A DNA stretch of 64,000 bases from Klebsiella sp. BIGb0138 (GCF_004342285.1 NZ_SMCV01000011.1:124001-188000); one strand, 5' to 3'; shown: positions 46,608-56,393, numbered from the stretch's first letter. The notes: generated by a model not told the origin, from the sequence alone. Translations and numbers: made by a program.

Positions 46608-49049
46608 ATGTCTAATCAGGAACATCCTGGCGGCGTCAGTCGACGCACGCTACTCAAATCGTCGGCAATAGGGTCGCTGGCGCTTGCTGCCGGGGGACTC
46701 ACGCTCCCGTTCAGCTTGCGCTCCGCCGCCGCCGCCGTGCAACAGGCCGCCCGGGGAGAAGAACGGGTAGTCTGGGGCGCCTGTTCGGTAAACTGCGGCA
46801 GCCGCTGCGCGCTGCGGCTGCACGTTCGTGATGATGAAGTGGTGTGGGTAGAGACTGATAACACCGGGCAGGATAACTACGGCGATCATCAGGTACGCGC
46901 CTGCCTGCGCGGCCGCTCCATCCGCCGGCGGATCAACCATCCCGATCGCCTGAACTACCCGATGAAGCGCGTCGGCAAACGCGGTGAAGGCAAATTTGAA
47001 CGCATCAGCTGGGATGAAGCGCTGGACACTATCGCCGCTAAACTGCAAAGCGTGGTCAAAGAGTACGGCAACGAAGCGGTTTACATTAACTATTCATCCG
47101 GGATCGTCGGCGGCAATATGACCCGCTCCTCGCCTTCGGCGTCGCCGGTTACCCGTCTGATGAACTGCTACGGCGGGTCGTTGAACCAGTACGGCACCTA
47201 CAGTACCGCGCAGATCGCCTGCGCCATGCCTTACACCTACGGCAGTAACGACGGCAACAGCACCTCCGATATTGAAAACAGCAAACTGGTGGTGATGTTC
47301 GGCAACAACCCGGCGGAAACCCGCATGAGCGGCGGCGGCATTACCTGGTATCTGGAGCAGGCGCGTGAACGCTCCAACGCGCGAATGATCGTCATCGACC
47401 CACGCTATACCGACACCGCCGCCGGGCGGGAAGATGAGTGGATCCCCATTCGTCCGGGCACCGATGCCGCGCTGGTGGCCGGAATCGCCTGGGTACTGAT
47501 TCATGAAAACCTCGTCGACCAGCCGTTCCTCGATAAATACTGCGTCGGCTATGATCAAAAAACCCTCCCGGCCGGCGCGCCGCCCAACGGTCATTATAAA
47601 GCTTACATCCTTGGCGACGGCGAGGACGGCACCGCCAAAACGCCGCAGTGGGCGTCACGCATTACCGGCATTCCGGCCGATCGCATTATTAAGCTGGCGC
47701 GGGAAATCGGTACCACCCGCCCGGCCTATATTTGCCAGGGCTGGGGGCCGCAGCGCCAGGCCAACGGCGAACTTGCCGCCCGCGCCATCGCCATGCTGCC
47801 GATTCTGACCGGTAACGTCGGCATCAACGGCGGCAACAGCGGCGCCCGCGAATCCACTTATACCCTCACTATCGAGCGGCTGCCGGTGCTGAGCAACCCG
47901 GTAAAAACCGCCATCTCCTGCTTTAGCTGGACCGAAGCCATTGCGCGCGGCGCAGAAATGACCGCCACCCGCGACGGCGTCAGGGGCAAAGAGCAACTGG
48001 ATGTACCGATAAAATTCCTGTGGAACTACGCCGGAAACACGATCATCAATCAGCATTCCGATATCAACAAAACCCACGACATTCTCCAGGATGAGACGAA
48101 ATGCGAGACGATCGTGGTGATTGAAAACTTTATGACCTCATCGGCGAAGTATGCCGACATCCTGCTCCCGGATCTGATGACCGTGGAGCAGGAAGACATC
48201 ATTCCTAACGACTATGCCGGAAATATGGGCTACCTGATCTTTATCCAGCCTGCCACCTCGGCGAAATTCGAGCGCAAACCGATCTACTGGATCCTCAGCG
48301 AAGTGGCGAAGCGCCTCGGCGAGGACGTCTATCAGCGGTTTACCGAAGGGCGCACCCAGGCGCAGTGGCTCCAGCATCTGTATGCGAAAATGGTGGCCAA
48401 AGACCCGGCGCTGCCGGGCTACGAGGAACTGAAAGAAATGGGCATTTATAAACGGAAAGATCCCGCCGGTCATTTCGTCGCCTACCGCGATTTTCGCGCA
48501 GACCCGGTGGCCCACCCGTTAAAAACGCCCTCCGGTAAGATTGAAATTTACTCCAGCCAATTGGCAGATATTGCCGCCCGCTGGCAGTTGCAAAACGATG
48601 AGACTATCAGCCCGCTGCCGGTTTACGCCTCCACCTTCGAAGGCTGGGACGACCCCTTGCGCAGCCGGTTTCCGCTGCAGCTTTTCGGCTTTCACTACAA
48701 AGCCCGTACCCACTCCAGCTACGGTAATGTCGAGGTGCTGCAGGCCGCCTGCCGCCAGGAAGTGTGGCTCAATCCGGTGGATGCTGAAAAACGCGGGATT
48801 AAGAATGGCGACATGGTGCGCGTCTTTAATGCGCGCGGCGAGCTGCGCATTGCCGCGAAAGTCACCCCGCGGATCATGCCCGGCGTGGCGGCCATGGGCC
48901 AGGGCGCGTGGCATGACGCCAGTATGGCTGGCGATCGCATCGATCATGGCGCCTGTATTAATACCCTGACCACCCATCGCCCGTCCCCGCTGGCGAAAGG
49001 TAATCCGCAGCATACTAACCTGGTCGAAATCGCCAAAGCAGAAGCCTAA
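46608..49049 (+). CDS. ynfE: DMSO/selenate reductase catalytic subunit YnfE
   Basis: An 813-residue molybdopterin oxidoreductase exported by Tat: VSRRTLLKSSAIGSLALAAG near residue 10 is the twin-arginine signal. The Fe-S site is SVNCGSRCALRLHV with a distal Cys in RACLRGRS; molybdopterin-binding pieces include NNPAETRMSGGG, IDPRYTDTAAGREDEWIPIR and the C-terminal RPSPLAKGNPQHTNLVE. It matches E. coli YnfE better than YnfF or DmsA at the N-terminus. The expected electron-transfer subunit YnfG and membrane anchor YnfH are not encoded: dmsD follows after only 134 bp. As an orphan it may be inactive or use another BC pair such as DmsBC. Confidence 0.92.
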   Translation: MSNQEHPGGVSRRTLLKSSAIGSLALAAGGLTLPFSLRSAAAAVQQAARGEERVVWGACSVNCGSRCALRLHVRDDEVVWVETDNTGQDNYGDHQVRACLRGRSIRRRINHPDRLNYPMKRVGKRGEGKFERISWDEALDTIAAKLQSVVKEYGNEAVYINYSSGIVGGNMTRSSPSASPVTRLMNCYGGSLNQYGTYSTAQIACAMPYTYGSNDGNSTSDIENSKLVVMFGNNPAETRMSGGGITWYLEQARERSNARMIVIDPRYTDTAAGREDEWIPIRPGTDAALVAGIAWVLIHENLVDQPFLDKYCVGYDQKTLPAGAPPNGHYKAYILGDGEDGTAKTPQWASRITGIPADRIIKLAREIGTTRPAYICQGWGPQRQANGELAARAIAMLPILTGNVGINGGNSGARESTYTLTIERLPVLSNPVKTAISCFSWTEAIARGAEMTATRDGVRGKEQLDVPIKFLWNYAGNTIINQHSDINKTHDILQDETKCETIVVIENFMTSSAKYADILLPDLMTVEQEDIIPNDYAGNMGYLIFIQPATSAKFERKPIYWILSEVAKRLGEDVYQRFTEGRTQAQWLQHLYAKMVAKDPALPGYEELKEMGIYKRKDPAGHFVAYRDFRADPVAHPLKTPSGKIEIYSSQLADIAARWQLQNDETISPLPVYASTFEGWDDPLRSRFPLQLFGFHYKARTHSSYGNVEVLQAACRQEVWLNPVDAEKRGIKNGDMVRVFNARGELRIAAKVTPRIMPGVAAMGQGAWHDASMAGDRIDHGACINTLTTHRPSPLAKGNPQHTNLVEIAKAEA

Positions 49050-49183
49050 GACCATGGGCCGTAGCGATCGCTCACGCCACCTGCCATCGGCCTGGTTCAG
49101 GCCCGGGACATGACCGTCGGTTGGCTAATTGCTGGCAAATATTCAGGCGTGGTTAACCCCGCGCCGCCGTAAGAAAGAGAGAG

Positions 49184-49792
49184 ATGATGCAACCACAAGA
49201 ACGCGACGCCGTCGCATTAAGTGCCCGCACGCTGGGGGCCCTGTTTTCATTTGCGCCGCACGGTGAACAGGCCGCCGCGCTGGTAGATGCCCTGCAGGAC
49301 GGTAGCTGGCAGGCGCAATGGCCTTATCCGCTCGCCGGCACTGGGGTCGCCGGGTTCGCCGCAGAGAGCGAGGAAACGTTGCCCCAGGCGTGGCAACGTC
49401 TGTTTATCGGGCCGTGGGCGCTCCCGGCGCCGCCGTGGGGATCCGTGTGGCTGGATAAAGAGAACGTGCTGTTCGGCGACTCAACGCTGGCCTTGCGCGA
49501 GTGGATGCGGGCCAACGGGATTGCCCACGCGACGCAAAGTCCCGAGCCGGAAGACCATTTTGGCACGCTCCTGCTGCTGGCCGCCTGGCTGTGCGAGTCC
49601 GGGCAGGACGAAGCCTTTTCTCAGCTCCTGGCCTGGCACCTGCTGCCGTGGTCCGGCCGCTTCCTGCAGGTGTTTGTCGCAGAGGCCGGACATCCGTTTT
49701 ATCAGAGTCTTGGGCAGCTGGCGCAGGCTACGCTTAGCCACTGGCAAAGCCAGCTGCCCGTGGCGGTGGCTGAAAAACCGCTTTATCGCTAA
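49184..49792 (+). CDS. dmsD: Tat proofreading chaperone DmsD
   Basis: A 202-residue redox enzyme maturation chaperone that binds twin-arginine signals of DmsA and YnfE before export. The family signature WQRLFIGPWALPAPPWGSVWLDKENVLFG is at about residues 66-94, with PEDHFGTLLLLAAWL near 123. ATGs at 49184 and 49187 share an AGAGAGAG site; I give the first. Direct contact with ynfE follows from loss of ynfG and ynfH. Confidence 0.93.
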   Translation: MMQPQERDAVALSARTLGALFSFAPHGEQAAALVDALQDGSWQAQWPYPLAGTGVAGFAAESEETLPQAWQRLFIGPWALPAPPWGSVWLDKENVLFGDSTLALREWMRANGIAHATQSPEPEDHFGTLLLLAAWLCESGQDEAFSQLLAWHLLPWSGRFLQVFVAEAGHPFYQSLGQLAQATLSHWQSQLPVAVAEKPLYR

Positions 49793-49802
49793 CCGCGGCG
49801 CC

Positions 49803-50129
49803 ATGCCGGAGCTTCCGGCATGGCGGCTAAAAGCTGGCGCCGTCACCTTTCTTATCCTTGTTCTGACCTTAACCGGGCCGATTTTACGGGCAAAACACAT
49901 TGATAGCTTTCGCGCATGCGCCGGCAGCGCAGCGGGCCGTGAGGGAGCGATGATTGTGCTGGCGGCGACGGCCCACGCGCCGCGGATGTCGATATGGAGA
50001 ATTGGTGACATGACCGGGCAGTATGAAGGACTGCCCGGCGTCCTGATTGCCAGCGTCGTGGCGTCGGCGCTTTTCCGGACGTTACGCGAGGACTCGATCT
50101 ACCGCCATTACCTCGCCGAGCAGCGCTAA
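49803..50129 (+). pseudogene. clcB: clcB remnant (chloride channel family)
   Basis: Downstream of dmsD, where E. coli has clcB, one frame contains two pieces of a ClC channel fused out of context: GSAAGREGAMIV, the conserved GSAIGREGAM selectivity-region motif, directly joined to LAATAHAPRMS and then MTGQYEGLPGVLIASVVASA and RTLREDSIYRHY, the C-terminal end of ClcB. About 250 residues between the two, and most of the N-terminus, are missing. Both parts contain a Leu-Ala-Ala, so a recombination across similar sequence is possible. The 3' end overlaps bioD2 on the other strand. A working channel is impossible. Confidence 0.8.
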
Positions 50130-50777
50130 GTCAATATACTGGCTCAGCTCACGTTGTTCAGCGCGCGGGAGATAGGGAAGCTCGCCGATCAGCGGCCCGG
50201 GCAGCTTTTTACTCAGCACCTCGATAATTTCAGCGTAGTGGGCCAGCCCCGGGTTAATCCGGTTTGCTACCCAGCCAATCAGCGGCAGACCATCGTTGGC
50301 AATAGCCTGGGCGGTCAGCAGCGCATGGTTGATACAGCCCTCCTGAATCCCCACGACCATCAGGACCGGTAGCTGTTCCTGGACGACCCATTCGGACAGC
50401 GGGCGCAGATCGTTCATTAAACTCCGCCATCCGCCGGTCCCCTCAACCACCACATGATCAACCTGAGCGCTCAGGCGCTGCAGACCATCGGTCAGCAGGC
50501 CGTAGTTGATCGGACAGCTGTGCGCCACGCTGCTTTCATCTTCGCTTAACGCTATGGGATTGACAGCATCATACGGTAACGCCAGCGTCGACACGCTTTG
50601 TAAAATCAGCGCATCTTTGTTACGCAATCCGTCCGGCGTCTCTTTGCTGCCCTTCGCCACAGGCTTGTATCCCGCTACGCTTTTGCCGCCGGCAGCCAGT
50701 GCCTGCAACAGCGCACGAGAAACCACTGTCTTCCCGACAGCAGTGTCAGTACCTGTTATAAAGAAACGCTTAAACAT
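50082..50777 (-). CDS. bioD2: Dethiobiotin synthetase paralogue BioD2 (YnfK)
   Basis: A 231-residue P-loop enzyme of the BioD family, which closes the ureido ring of dethiobiotin. The nucleotide loop is GTDTAVGKTVVSRAL near residue 8 and EGTGGWRSLMNDLRPLSEW near residue 116 is the second family motif. Length equals E. coli YnfK/BioD2. I start at the ATG at 50777 (MFKRFFITG) rather than the in-frame codon at 50789. Convergent with the clcB remnant and upstream of mlc in the conserved order. Confidence 0.92.
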   Translation of the reverse strand: MFKRFFITGTDTAVGKTVVSRALLQALAAGGKSVAGYKPVAKGSKETPDGLRNKDALILQSVSTLALPYDAVNPIALSEDESSVAHSCPINYGLLTDGLQRLSAQVDHVVVEGTGGWRSLMNDLRPLSEWVVQEQLPVLMVVGIQEGCINHALLTAQAIANDGLPLIGWVANRINPGLAHYAEIIEVLSKKLPGPLIGELPYLPRAEQRELSQYIDLALLGEVMAVDRVLA

Positions 50778-50904
50778 CACTAACCCCACAGTTATGTTGA
50801 TGAGATATACAGAAGAGAAGAAATAAACTGTGGGAAAAGTCTACGCGATGGCGCCGGGGACCAGCTTGAGATAGCGCAATTTTTGGTGTGACTATGAAAA
50901 AATG

Positions 50905-52128
50905 TTAACCCTGTAACAGTCGGATGAGCAGCGATCCGTTATAGAGGGCATCTTTGACCAGCGCCGCGCCGGCCATCGTTCCCCGGTTCGAGAACTGGGT
51001 GCTTTCAACGCTGATATGGCGACTGTAGGCCGGGAGCGACTGTTGCCGAATGCAATCTGAAATAGCCGGAAACAGGATATCCGCCGCCAGGCTGAAGGGG
51101 GAACCGATGAGGATTTTTTGCGGATTGAACAGGTTCACCATGATCGCCAGAATCCGCCCGACATGCTGACCCACTCCGCTGATGATGTCCCGCGCCAGCA
51201 AATCGCCCTGCAGCGCCGCCTGGCACAGCCACTCCACGCTCAGCGGCTGCTGGTGCAGCATCGAACTCATTGATTTGGTCATCCGCACCTGCGCCAGCTC
51301 CAGTACGCTTTCGACGCTGGCGATGGTCTCAAGGCAGCCGTGGTTGCCGCAATAGCAGCGTTTACCATAGGGGTCGACCTGAGTATGCCCAATCTCCACC
51401 AGGCTGCTGCTGCCCGCATGCAGCAGGCGGCCATCGGTGATCACCCCGGCGCCGACGTTATGGTCAATCACCACCTGAATGACATCCCGCGCCCCTCTCG
51501 AGGCGCCAAATAGCGATTCAGCCATGGTCCAGGCGCTGATATCATGCTGAATGTAAACCGAGACCCCGGTATGGTTCGCTAACACCTCGCCGAGCGGCAG
51601 ATCGATGACCTCATCATAAAATGGCATCCGGTGGATGACGCCATTTTCGGTATCAATAATGCCCGGCATCGTCACGGCAATGGCGGTCAGGCGTTCCAGT
51701 TTCTTTTGATGGCGAATAAAAAAGCGATCGATATGGTCCACGACCCGGCTCAAGAAAGGCTGTTCATGCTGGAGCGCCAGCTCGAGCTGCTCTTCGACCA
51801 CCAGCTTACTGCTTAAATCACGCAGCGCGAGATGGATTTCGCCGCGGCTAATCCGCACCGAGAGATAATGCCAGGCTTCGGTTTCCACCATCAGGCCAAC
51901 GGCCGGGCGCCCGCGGCTGCCGGGCTCCTGAATTTCCGTTTCCTGAACCAGATGCGCTTCCAGCATTTCACGCACAATCTTGGTGATACTGGCCGGGGCC
52001 AGTTGCGCAAAACGGGAGAGGTCGATACGCGACACCGGGCCAAGCTGATCAATCAGGCGATATACCGCTCCTGCGTTGGTCTGCTTTATTTGATCGATAT
52101 GGCCTGGCTGACTGTCCGCTACCACCAT
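50905..52128 (-). CDS. mlc: Glucose-responsive repressor Mlc
   Basis: A 407-residue ROK-family repressor controlling ptsG, manXYZ and ptsHI; it is titrated by unphosphorylated PtsG. Winged helix: SRIDLSRFAQLAPASITKIV near residue 32. The ROK zinc motif GHTQVDPYGKRCYCGNHGCLE (about residues 246-266) has the His and three Cys ligands. N-terminal GHIDQIKQTNAGAVYRLIDQ is near identical to E. coli. The start codon is read as GTG or ATG at 52128. Confidence 0.95.
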   Translation of the reverse strand: MVVADSQPGHIDQIKQTNAGAVYRLIDQLGPVSRIDLSRFAQLAPASITKIVREMLEAHLVQETEIQEPGSRGRPAVGLMVETEAWHYLSVRISRGEIHLALRDLSSKLVVEEQLELALQHEQPFLSRVVDHIDRFFIRHQKKLERLTAIAVTMPGIIDTENGVIHRMPFYDEVIDLPLGEVLANHTGVSVYIQHDISAWTMAESLFGASRGARDVIQVVIDHNVGAGVITDGRLLHAGSSSLVEIGHTQVDPYGKRCYCGNHGCLETIASVESVLELAQVRMTKSMSSMLHQQPLSVEWLCQAALQGDLLARDIISGVGQHVGRILAIMVNLFNPQKILIGSPFSLAADILFPAISDCIRQQSLPAYSRHISVESTQFSNRGTMAGAALVKDALYNGSLLIRLLQG

Positions 52129-52243
52129 TGACTCCCTTTATTTTCGCGCTTCGAAATAAACTTTTAGCTATGGTGAAGCACTTCGCTGCCACTCGTCAAA
52201 TTTTTACTTAGCCTTGTGATTTACTGCACATTTTTAAACGCTT

Positions 52244-53152
52244 TTAGTCTGAATTATTCACCGCCGCGGCGGCAAGAAGGTATTCACGGAAACGCTGCGC
52301 CGCCAGCCCCTGTTCATGGTGCTTCGACCACACCAGCCACATTTCCGATACCGCATCCTGTTGCATAATAGGGAGCCAGCGCATTTCATTAAGCTGCACT
52401 CGCTTAAACGACGCGGGTAATATCGACACGCCGAGGCCGGAAGCCACCAGCCCGATAATCGTCATCGCCTCTCCCACCTCCTGAGCAATCATCGGCGTCA
52501 GGCCGTAGCGGCGCATCAACCCCAGAATATCGTCGTATAGCCCGGTCCCGACGTGCGGGTCAAAAAAGACGAACGGCTCGCGCGCCAGCTCAAGCAGACT
52601 CACCGCCTGCTGGCGCGCCAGCGGGTGATCGCTCGGGACCATCGCCAGCAGCGGTTCACGCAGAACACGCTCCCAGACCAGCGTCTCCGGCAGTTGGGTA
52701 TTGCGCATCAGGCCAAGATCGAGCGCCCCTTCATTCAGCGGCACAATCTGCTCGCGGGTGTTGGTCTCACGGGTTTGAATATGCACATCCGGATAGCGCC
52801 GGCGAAAGGTCGACAGCGTATCGGAAACAGCCTTGATAAACGGCGCCGAGGAGGTGAAGCCAATATGTAATTCTCCGGTTTCACCGTGATGCAACCGCCC
52901 GGCGCGCGCGGCGGCATCCTCCACCTGGGTAAGGATCTGTCGGCTGTCGGCAAGGAACTGCCTGCCTGCCGCCGTCAGGCTGACGCTGCGGTTGGTTCTG
53001 GCGAACAGACGGGCGCCGATCTGTTGCTCAAGTATCTGAATCTGTTGACTTAACGGTGGCTGTGAAATATTCAGCCGCGCCGCTGCCCGGCCAAAATGCA
53101 GCTCTTCGGCGACGGCTATGAAATAACGCAGATGACGCAGCTCGATATTCAT
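52244..53152 (-). CDS. ynfL: LysR-family regulator YnfL
   Basis: A 302-residue LysR-type factor: helix-turn-helix at residues 3-62 (LRHLRYFIAVAEELHFGRAAARLNISQPPLSQQIQILE) and effector domain from about 90. It diverges from the MFS gene ynfM with 115 bp between starts, the E. coli arrangement; it probably controls ynfM. Confidence 0.9.
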   Translation of the reverse strand: MNIELRHLRYFIAVAEELHFGRAAARLNISQPPLSQQIQILEQQIGARLFARTNRSVSLTAAGRQFLADSRQILTQVEDAAARAGRLHHGETGELHIGFTSSAPFIKAVSDTLSTFRRRYPDVHIQTRETNTREQIVPLNEGALDLGLMRNTQLPETLVWERVLREPLLAMVPSDHPLARQQAVSLLELAREPFVFFDPHVGTGLYDDILGLMRRYGLTPMIAQEVGEAMTIIGLVASGLGVSILPASFKRVQLNEMRWLPIMQQDAVSEMWLVWSKHHEQGLAAQRFREYLLAAAAVNNSD

Positions 53153-53267
53153 ATCTAAAACGTCTTATTTGAGATTATTAATATATTAGACAGAATATTT
53201 ACATTTTCATACCCTTAAAATGTGATCTGTAATTCATCTAACCCTGTATTTTCAGCAAGGATTTTCC

Positions 53268-54518
53268 GTGAGTCGTACAACTACCGTTGACACCGTGCCG
53301 GCAAGCGAGGTCAGCGACAATGTCGTATCCCAGCCAAATCAGTTTATCAAACGCGGTACTACACAGTTTATACGGGTCACTCTGGCCCTGTTCTCTGCCG
53401 GTCTGGCAACCTTTGCCCTGCTCTATTGCGTCCAGCCCATTCTGCCGGTGCTGTCGAGCGAATTTGGCGTGACGCCCGCCGCCAGCAGTATCTCGCTATC
53501 GATCTCCACCGCCATGCTCGCCGTCGGCCTGCTGTTTACCGGCCCCCTGTCTGATGCCATCGGCCGCAAACAGGTGATGGTGACCGCGCTGGTGCTGGCG
53601 TCATGCTGTTCCCTGCTCTCCACGATGATGTCCAGCTGGCACGGTATTTTGATTATGCGGGCGCTGATTGGCCTGTCGTTAAGCGGCGTGGCGGCGGTCG
53701 GCATGACCTATCTGAGCGAAGAGATCCATCCCAGCGTCGTTGCCTTCTCGATGGGGCTGTATATCAGCGGTAACTCCATTGGCGGAATGAGCGGCCGCCT
53801 GCTGACCGGGGTATTCACCGATTTCTTCGGCTGGCGCGTGGCGCTGGCGGTCATCAGCTGTTTTGCCCTCGCGTCGGCGATTATGTTCTGGCGGATCCTG
53901 CCGGAATCACGCCACTTCCGCCCAACGTCGCTACGGCCAAAGTCCTTGATGATTAACTTCCGTCTGCACTGGCGCGACCGCGGCCTGCCGCTGCTGTTTG
54001 TCGAAGGGTTTCTGCTGATGGGTTCCTTCGTGACCCTGTTTAACTACATCGGCTATCGGCTGATGATGTCGCCGTGGTCGTTGAATCAGGCGGTGGTTGG
54101 CCTGCTGTCCGTGGCCTACCTCACCGGCACCTGGAGCTCGCCAAAAGCCGGCGCCATGACGGCGCGCTATGGCCGCGGGCCGGTGATGTTACTGTTTACC
54201 GCGGTGATGCTGGCCGGTTTGATGTTAACCCTGTTCTCCTCGCTGTGGTCGATCTTTATCGGCATGCTGCTGTTCTCCGCCGGCTTCTTTGCCGCCCATT
54301 CGGTGGCCAGCAGCTGGATCGGCCCACGCGCCCGCCGCGCCCGCGGCCAGGCGTCATCGTTGTACCTGTTTAGCTACTATCTGGGTTCAAGTATTGCCGG
54401 GACGTTGGGCGGGGTTTTCTGGCATAACTATGGCTGGAACGGCGTCGGCGGATTTATCGCCCTGCTGTTAATCGCAGCACTGCTCACCGGCGCTTGCCTG
54501 CACAAGCGCCTGAAATAG
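53268..54518 (+). CDS. ynfM: MFS transporter YnfM
   Basis: A 416-residue twelve-helix facilitator of the drug/arabinose efflux type with GPLSDAIGRKQVMVTAL near residue 98. It begins with GTG at 53268, preceded by AAGGA at 53257-53261. Sequence and place (beside ynfL) match E. coli YnfM, reported as an arabinose or drug exporter. A GTGGCC/GGCCAC hairpin follows the stop. Confidence 0.9.
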   Translation: MSRTTTVDTVPASEVSDNVVSQPNQFIKRGTTQFIRVTLALFSAGLATFALLYCVQPILPVLSSEFGVTPAASSISLSISTAMLAVGLLFTGPLSDAIGRKQVMVTALVLASCCSLLSTMMSSWHGILIMRALIGLSLSGVAAVGMTYLSEEIHPSVVAFSMGLYISGNSIGGMSGRLLTGVFTDFFGWRVALAVISCFALASAIMFWRILPESRHFRPTSLRPKSLMINFRLHWRDRGLPLLFVEGFLLMGSFVTLFNYIGYRLMMSPWSLNQAVVGLLSVAYLTGTWSSPKAGAMTARYGRGPVMLLFTAVMLAGLMLTLFSSLWSIFIGMLLFSAGFFAAHSVASSWIGPRARRARGQASSLYLFSYYLGSSIAGTLGGVFWHNYGWNGVGGFIALLLIAALLTGACLHKRLK

Positions 54519-54552
54519 CGACTTATCACGTGGCCTTTAGCGGCCACGTCTC

Positions 54553-54645
54553 TCACCACAGCCCCAGTACCGACGAGGCGCCCAATAATTCTCTGGCGGC
54601 ATCGAGCGATAGCAGTGCGATGAACAGCATGGTGAACGGATTCAT
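54553..54645 (-). CDS. 30-residue hydrophobic small protein
   Basis: Encodes MNPFTMLFIALLSLDAAREL and ten further residues ending GLW. GAGGTGGGG lies 7-15 nt before the ATG, a strong ribosome site. A short hydrophobic helix (residues 4-14) is followed by an amphipathic part. It lies between ynfM and a LysE-family gene, on the opposite strand to ynfM. I do not recognise it; most pipelines would skip it. Confidence 0.45.
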   Translation of the reverse strand: MNPFTMLFIALLSLDAARELLGASSVLGLW

Positions 54646-54791
54646 ATTAACCCCACCTCAGCGGCCTGTGCTCAGATTGAGTGTAGCCGCGGGTTAAAAA
54701 ACATTCTGCCATTCTGTCCAGCGACGATGACATTTTGATGGCGAGCGCAGCGCAATTCGCTCAGCAAACGGCGTTTGAGTCTGACGCGAGG

Positions 54792-55382
54792 CTATGTCAG
54801 CATCCCTGCCCATGCCGAAACCAGCAACAATAGCGCCATCGTGCGTTGAAAACCCACCATCGCCGCAGGGGTGCGAAACACCCGGTTCGATATCTGTCCG
54901 AGCCACGCCCAGGCCGCCAGGCACAGGAGTGAAATCAACAAAAAACACAGCGCCATCAGGGTGATATCACGTAGCGCGTGCTCGCTTTGCGGCGCAAACA
55001 GACCGACGACCGCCAGCGCCATCATCCACGTTTTCGGATTCACCACCTGTAAAAGCGCCGCTGCGCGGGCGGTAAAACGTCCTGCCGTCTGCGCCTGCAG
55101 GTCCGGCGGCGGCGCGCTAAACAACTGCCAGCTCAACCAGCTCAGCCACAGCGTGCCACTCCAGCTCATCAGCTGGCGAACCAGCGGATGCTGATGCAAC
55201 AGCTCTCCGGCGCCGGCCCCCGAAATCATCACGATCGTACTGGCGGCGACGCAGGCGCCGACGACGGCGGCAAGCGTCGCCCTCACGCCATAGCGCTGGC
55301 TGTTCGTCAGAATCAAAATATTCGTCGGCCCGGGGGTAATCGAGGCGACGAAGGCAAATAGCAGATAGGGCAACAGATCCAC
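54792..55382 (-). CDS. LysE/RhtB family amino acid exporter
   Basis: A 196-residue inner membrane protein with about six helices. The family signature ASITPGPTNILILTNSQRYG is near residue 13, and LLQVVNPKTWMMALAVVG near residue 110 is the second conserved segment. Probably exports an amino acid such as threonine, homoserine or cysteine derivatives. It lies 38 bp after the adjacent AraC-type regulator gene in the same direction, so the two may be co-transcribed. Confidence 0.85.
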   Translation of the reverse strand: MDLLPYLLFAFVASITPGPTNILILTNSQRYGVRATLAAVVGACVAASTIVMISGAGAGELLHQHPLVRQLMSWSGTLWLSWLSWQLFSAPPPDLQAQTAGRFTARAAALLQVVNPKTWMMALAVVGLFAPQSEHALRDITLMALCFLLISLLCLAAWAWLGQISNRVFRTPAAMVGFQRTMALLLLVSAWAGMLT

Positions 55383-55420
55383 AGCAGGCTCCTTTTATTA
55401 CGCAAGCCCCTACTGTGCGG

Positions 55421-56266
55421 CTATTTTCTGGAAATTTCTGGAAGGTTTGTGCACAGCCGACGGTAGTGCGCCGGCGTCAGCCGATAACAGCGCAGAAACC
55501 AGCGTCCCAGATGGCTTTGATCGGCAAAGCCCAGCGTGGCGGCGACATCCACCGGCAGTTGCCCGCGGGCCAGCAGCTGCCGCGCTTTCGCCAGCCGCAG
55601 CTGAATGAGCCAGGCATGGGGCGCAAGATGAAACTCGCGTTTAAAGCAGCGCGTCAGGGTAAAACGATCGGTCCCCGTTTCCCGCGCCAAATCGGACAAC
55701 CCCATATTTTCGCCGATATGGGCATACATATAGTCTCGCGCCCGGTGGGCAACCGCCGCGCTCTGAATATGCGAAGGCCGTTTTTTGCGCCACTGACAGT
55801 GCGCGGTGAGCTGGGCCAGTAAATTATCCATACAACTTTGCTGCACGATGCGCATTTCATCGTCGTGCAGCGTGGTGAACGTCTCACCGATCGCCCGAAC
55901 CAGCTGCGGTTCGCGGGTTAGGGTCTGGCCAAAATGCAGCGAATAGCGCCCGGGGAGCGATTCATACAGCCCCTGTAGCGTATTTGTCAGCCACTGCTCA
56001 TCGAGATAAAAGGTCAGATAGGTAAACCCCCCGGCGATGGGCGCGTCGCCGTCGTGAATTTCCCCAGGTTCAAGCAGGAATGCATCGCCGGGACGACTGC
56101 GATGGCGCTGGCGACGGCAGGAAAACTGCTGCGTGCCGGAGAGGGTGATCCCCACCAGGTAGCTATCGTGCCAATGCGGATCGTATGCGTGCCCCTCAAA
56201 GTGCGCTTTGATGGTTTCAATTCCCGAATCGGCATGCTGCCGCAGTTCCAGCCAGTCATTTGTCAT
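55421..56266 (-). CDS. AraC-family regulator with N-terminal cupin
   Basis: A 281-residue factor. The N-terminal cupin (HWHDSYLVGITLSGTQQFSC near residue 31, LLEPGEIHDGDAP near residue 64) senses a ligand; the C-terminal AraC domain has two helix-turn-helix motifs (MGLSDLARETGTDRFTLTRCFKREF and LPVDVAATLGFADQSHLGRWF). It precedes the LysE-family gene in line and is a plausible regulator of it. Confidence 0.85.
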   Translation of the reverse strand: MTNDWLELRQHADSGIETIKAHFEGHAYDPHWHDSYLVGITLSGTQQFSCRRQRHRSRPGDAFLLEPGEIHDGDAPIAGGFTYLTFYLDEQWLTNTLQGLYESLPGRYSLHFGQTLTREPQLVRAIGETFTTLHDDEMRIVQQSCMDNLLAQLTAHCQWRKKRPSHIQSAAVAHRARDYMYAHIGENMGLSDLARETGTDRFTLTRCFKREFHLAPHAWLIQLRLAKARQLLARGQLPVDVAATLGFADQSHLGRWFLRCYRLTPAHYRRLCTNLPEISRK

Positions 56267-56393
56267 GTTATTTCCCCCGCGCCCTCAGCATTGTCGATCC
56301 TTTTCGCCCTGTCTGGAAGATTTGTGCAGATCAGGATAGTGTAGAGGTCAACAGGCAACGCCTTTCGTTCACTCGCAACAGGCCAGAATTAAT

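Noticed and set aside
49287-49792. Long plus-strand frame starting inside dmsD
   Set aside because: The part within dmsD is an out-of-frame shadow rich in Arg and Cys. Only its 3' end carries real clcB fragments, listed separately.
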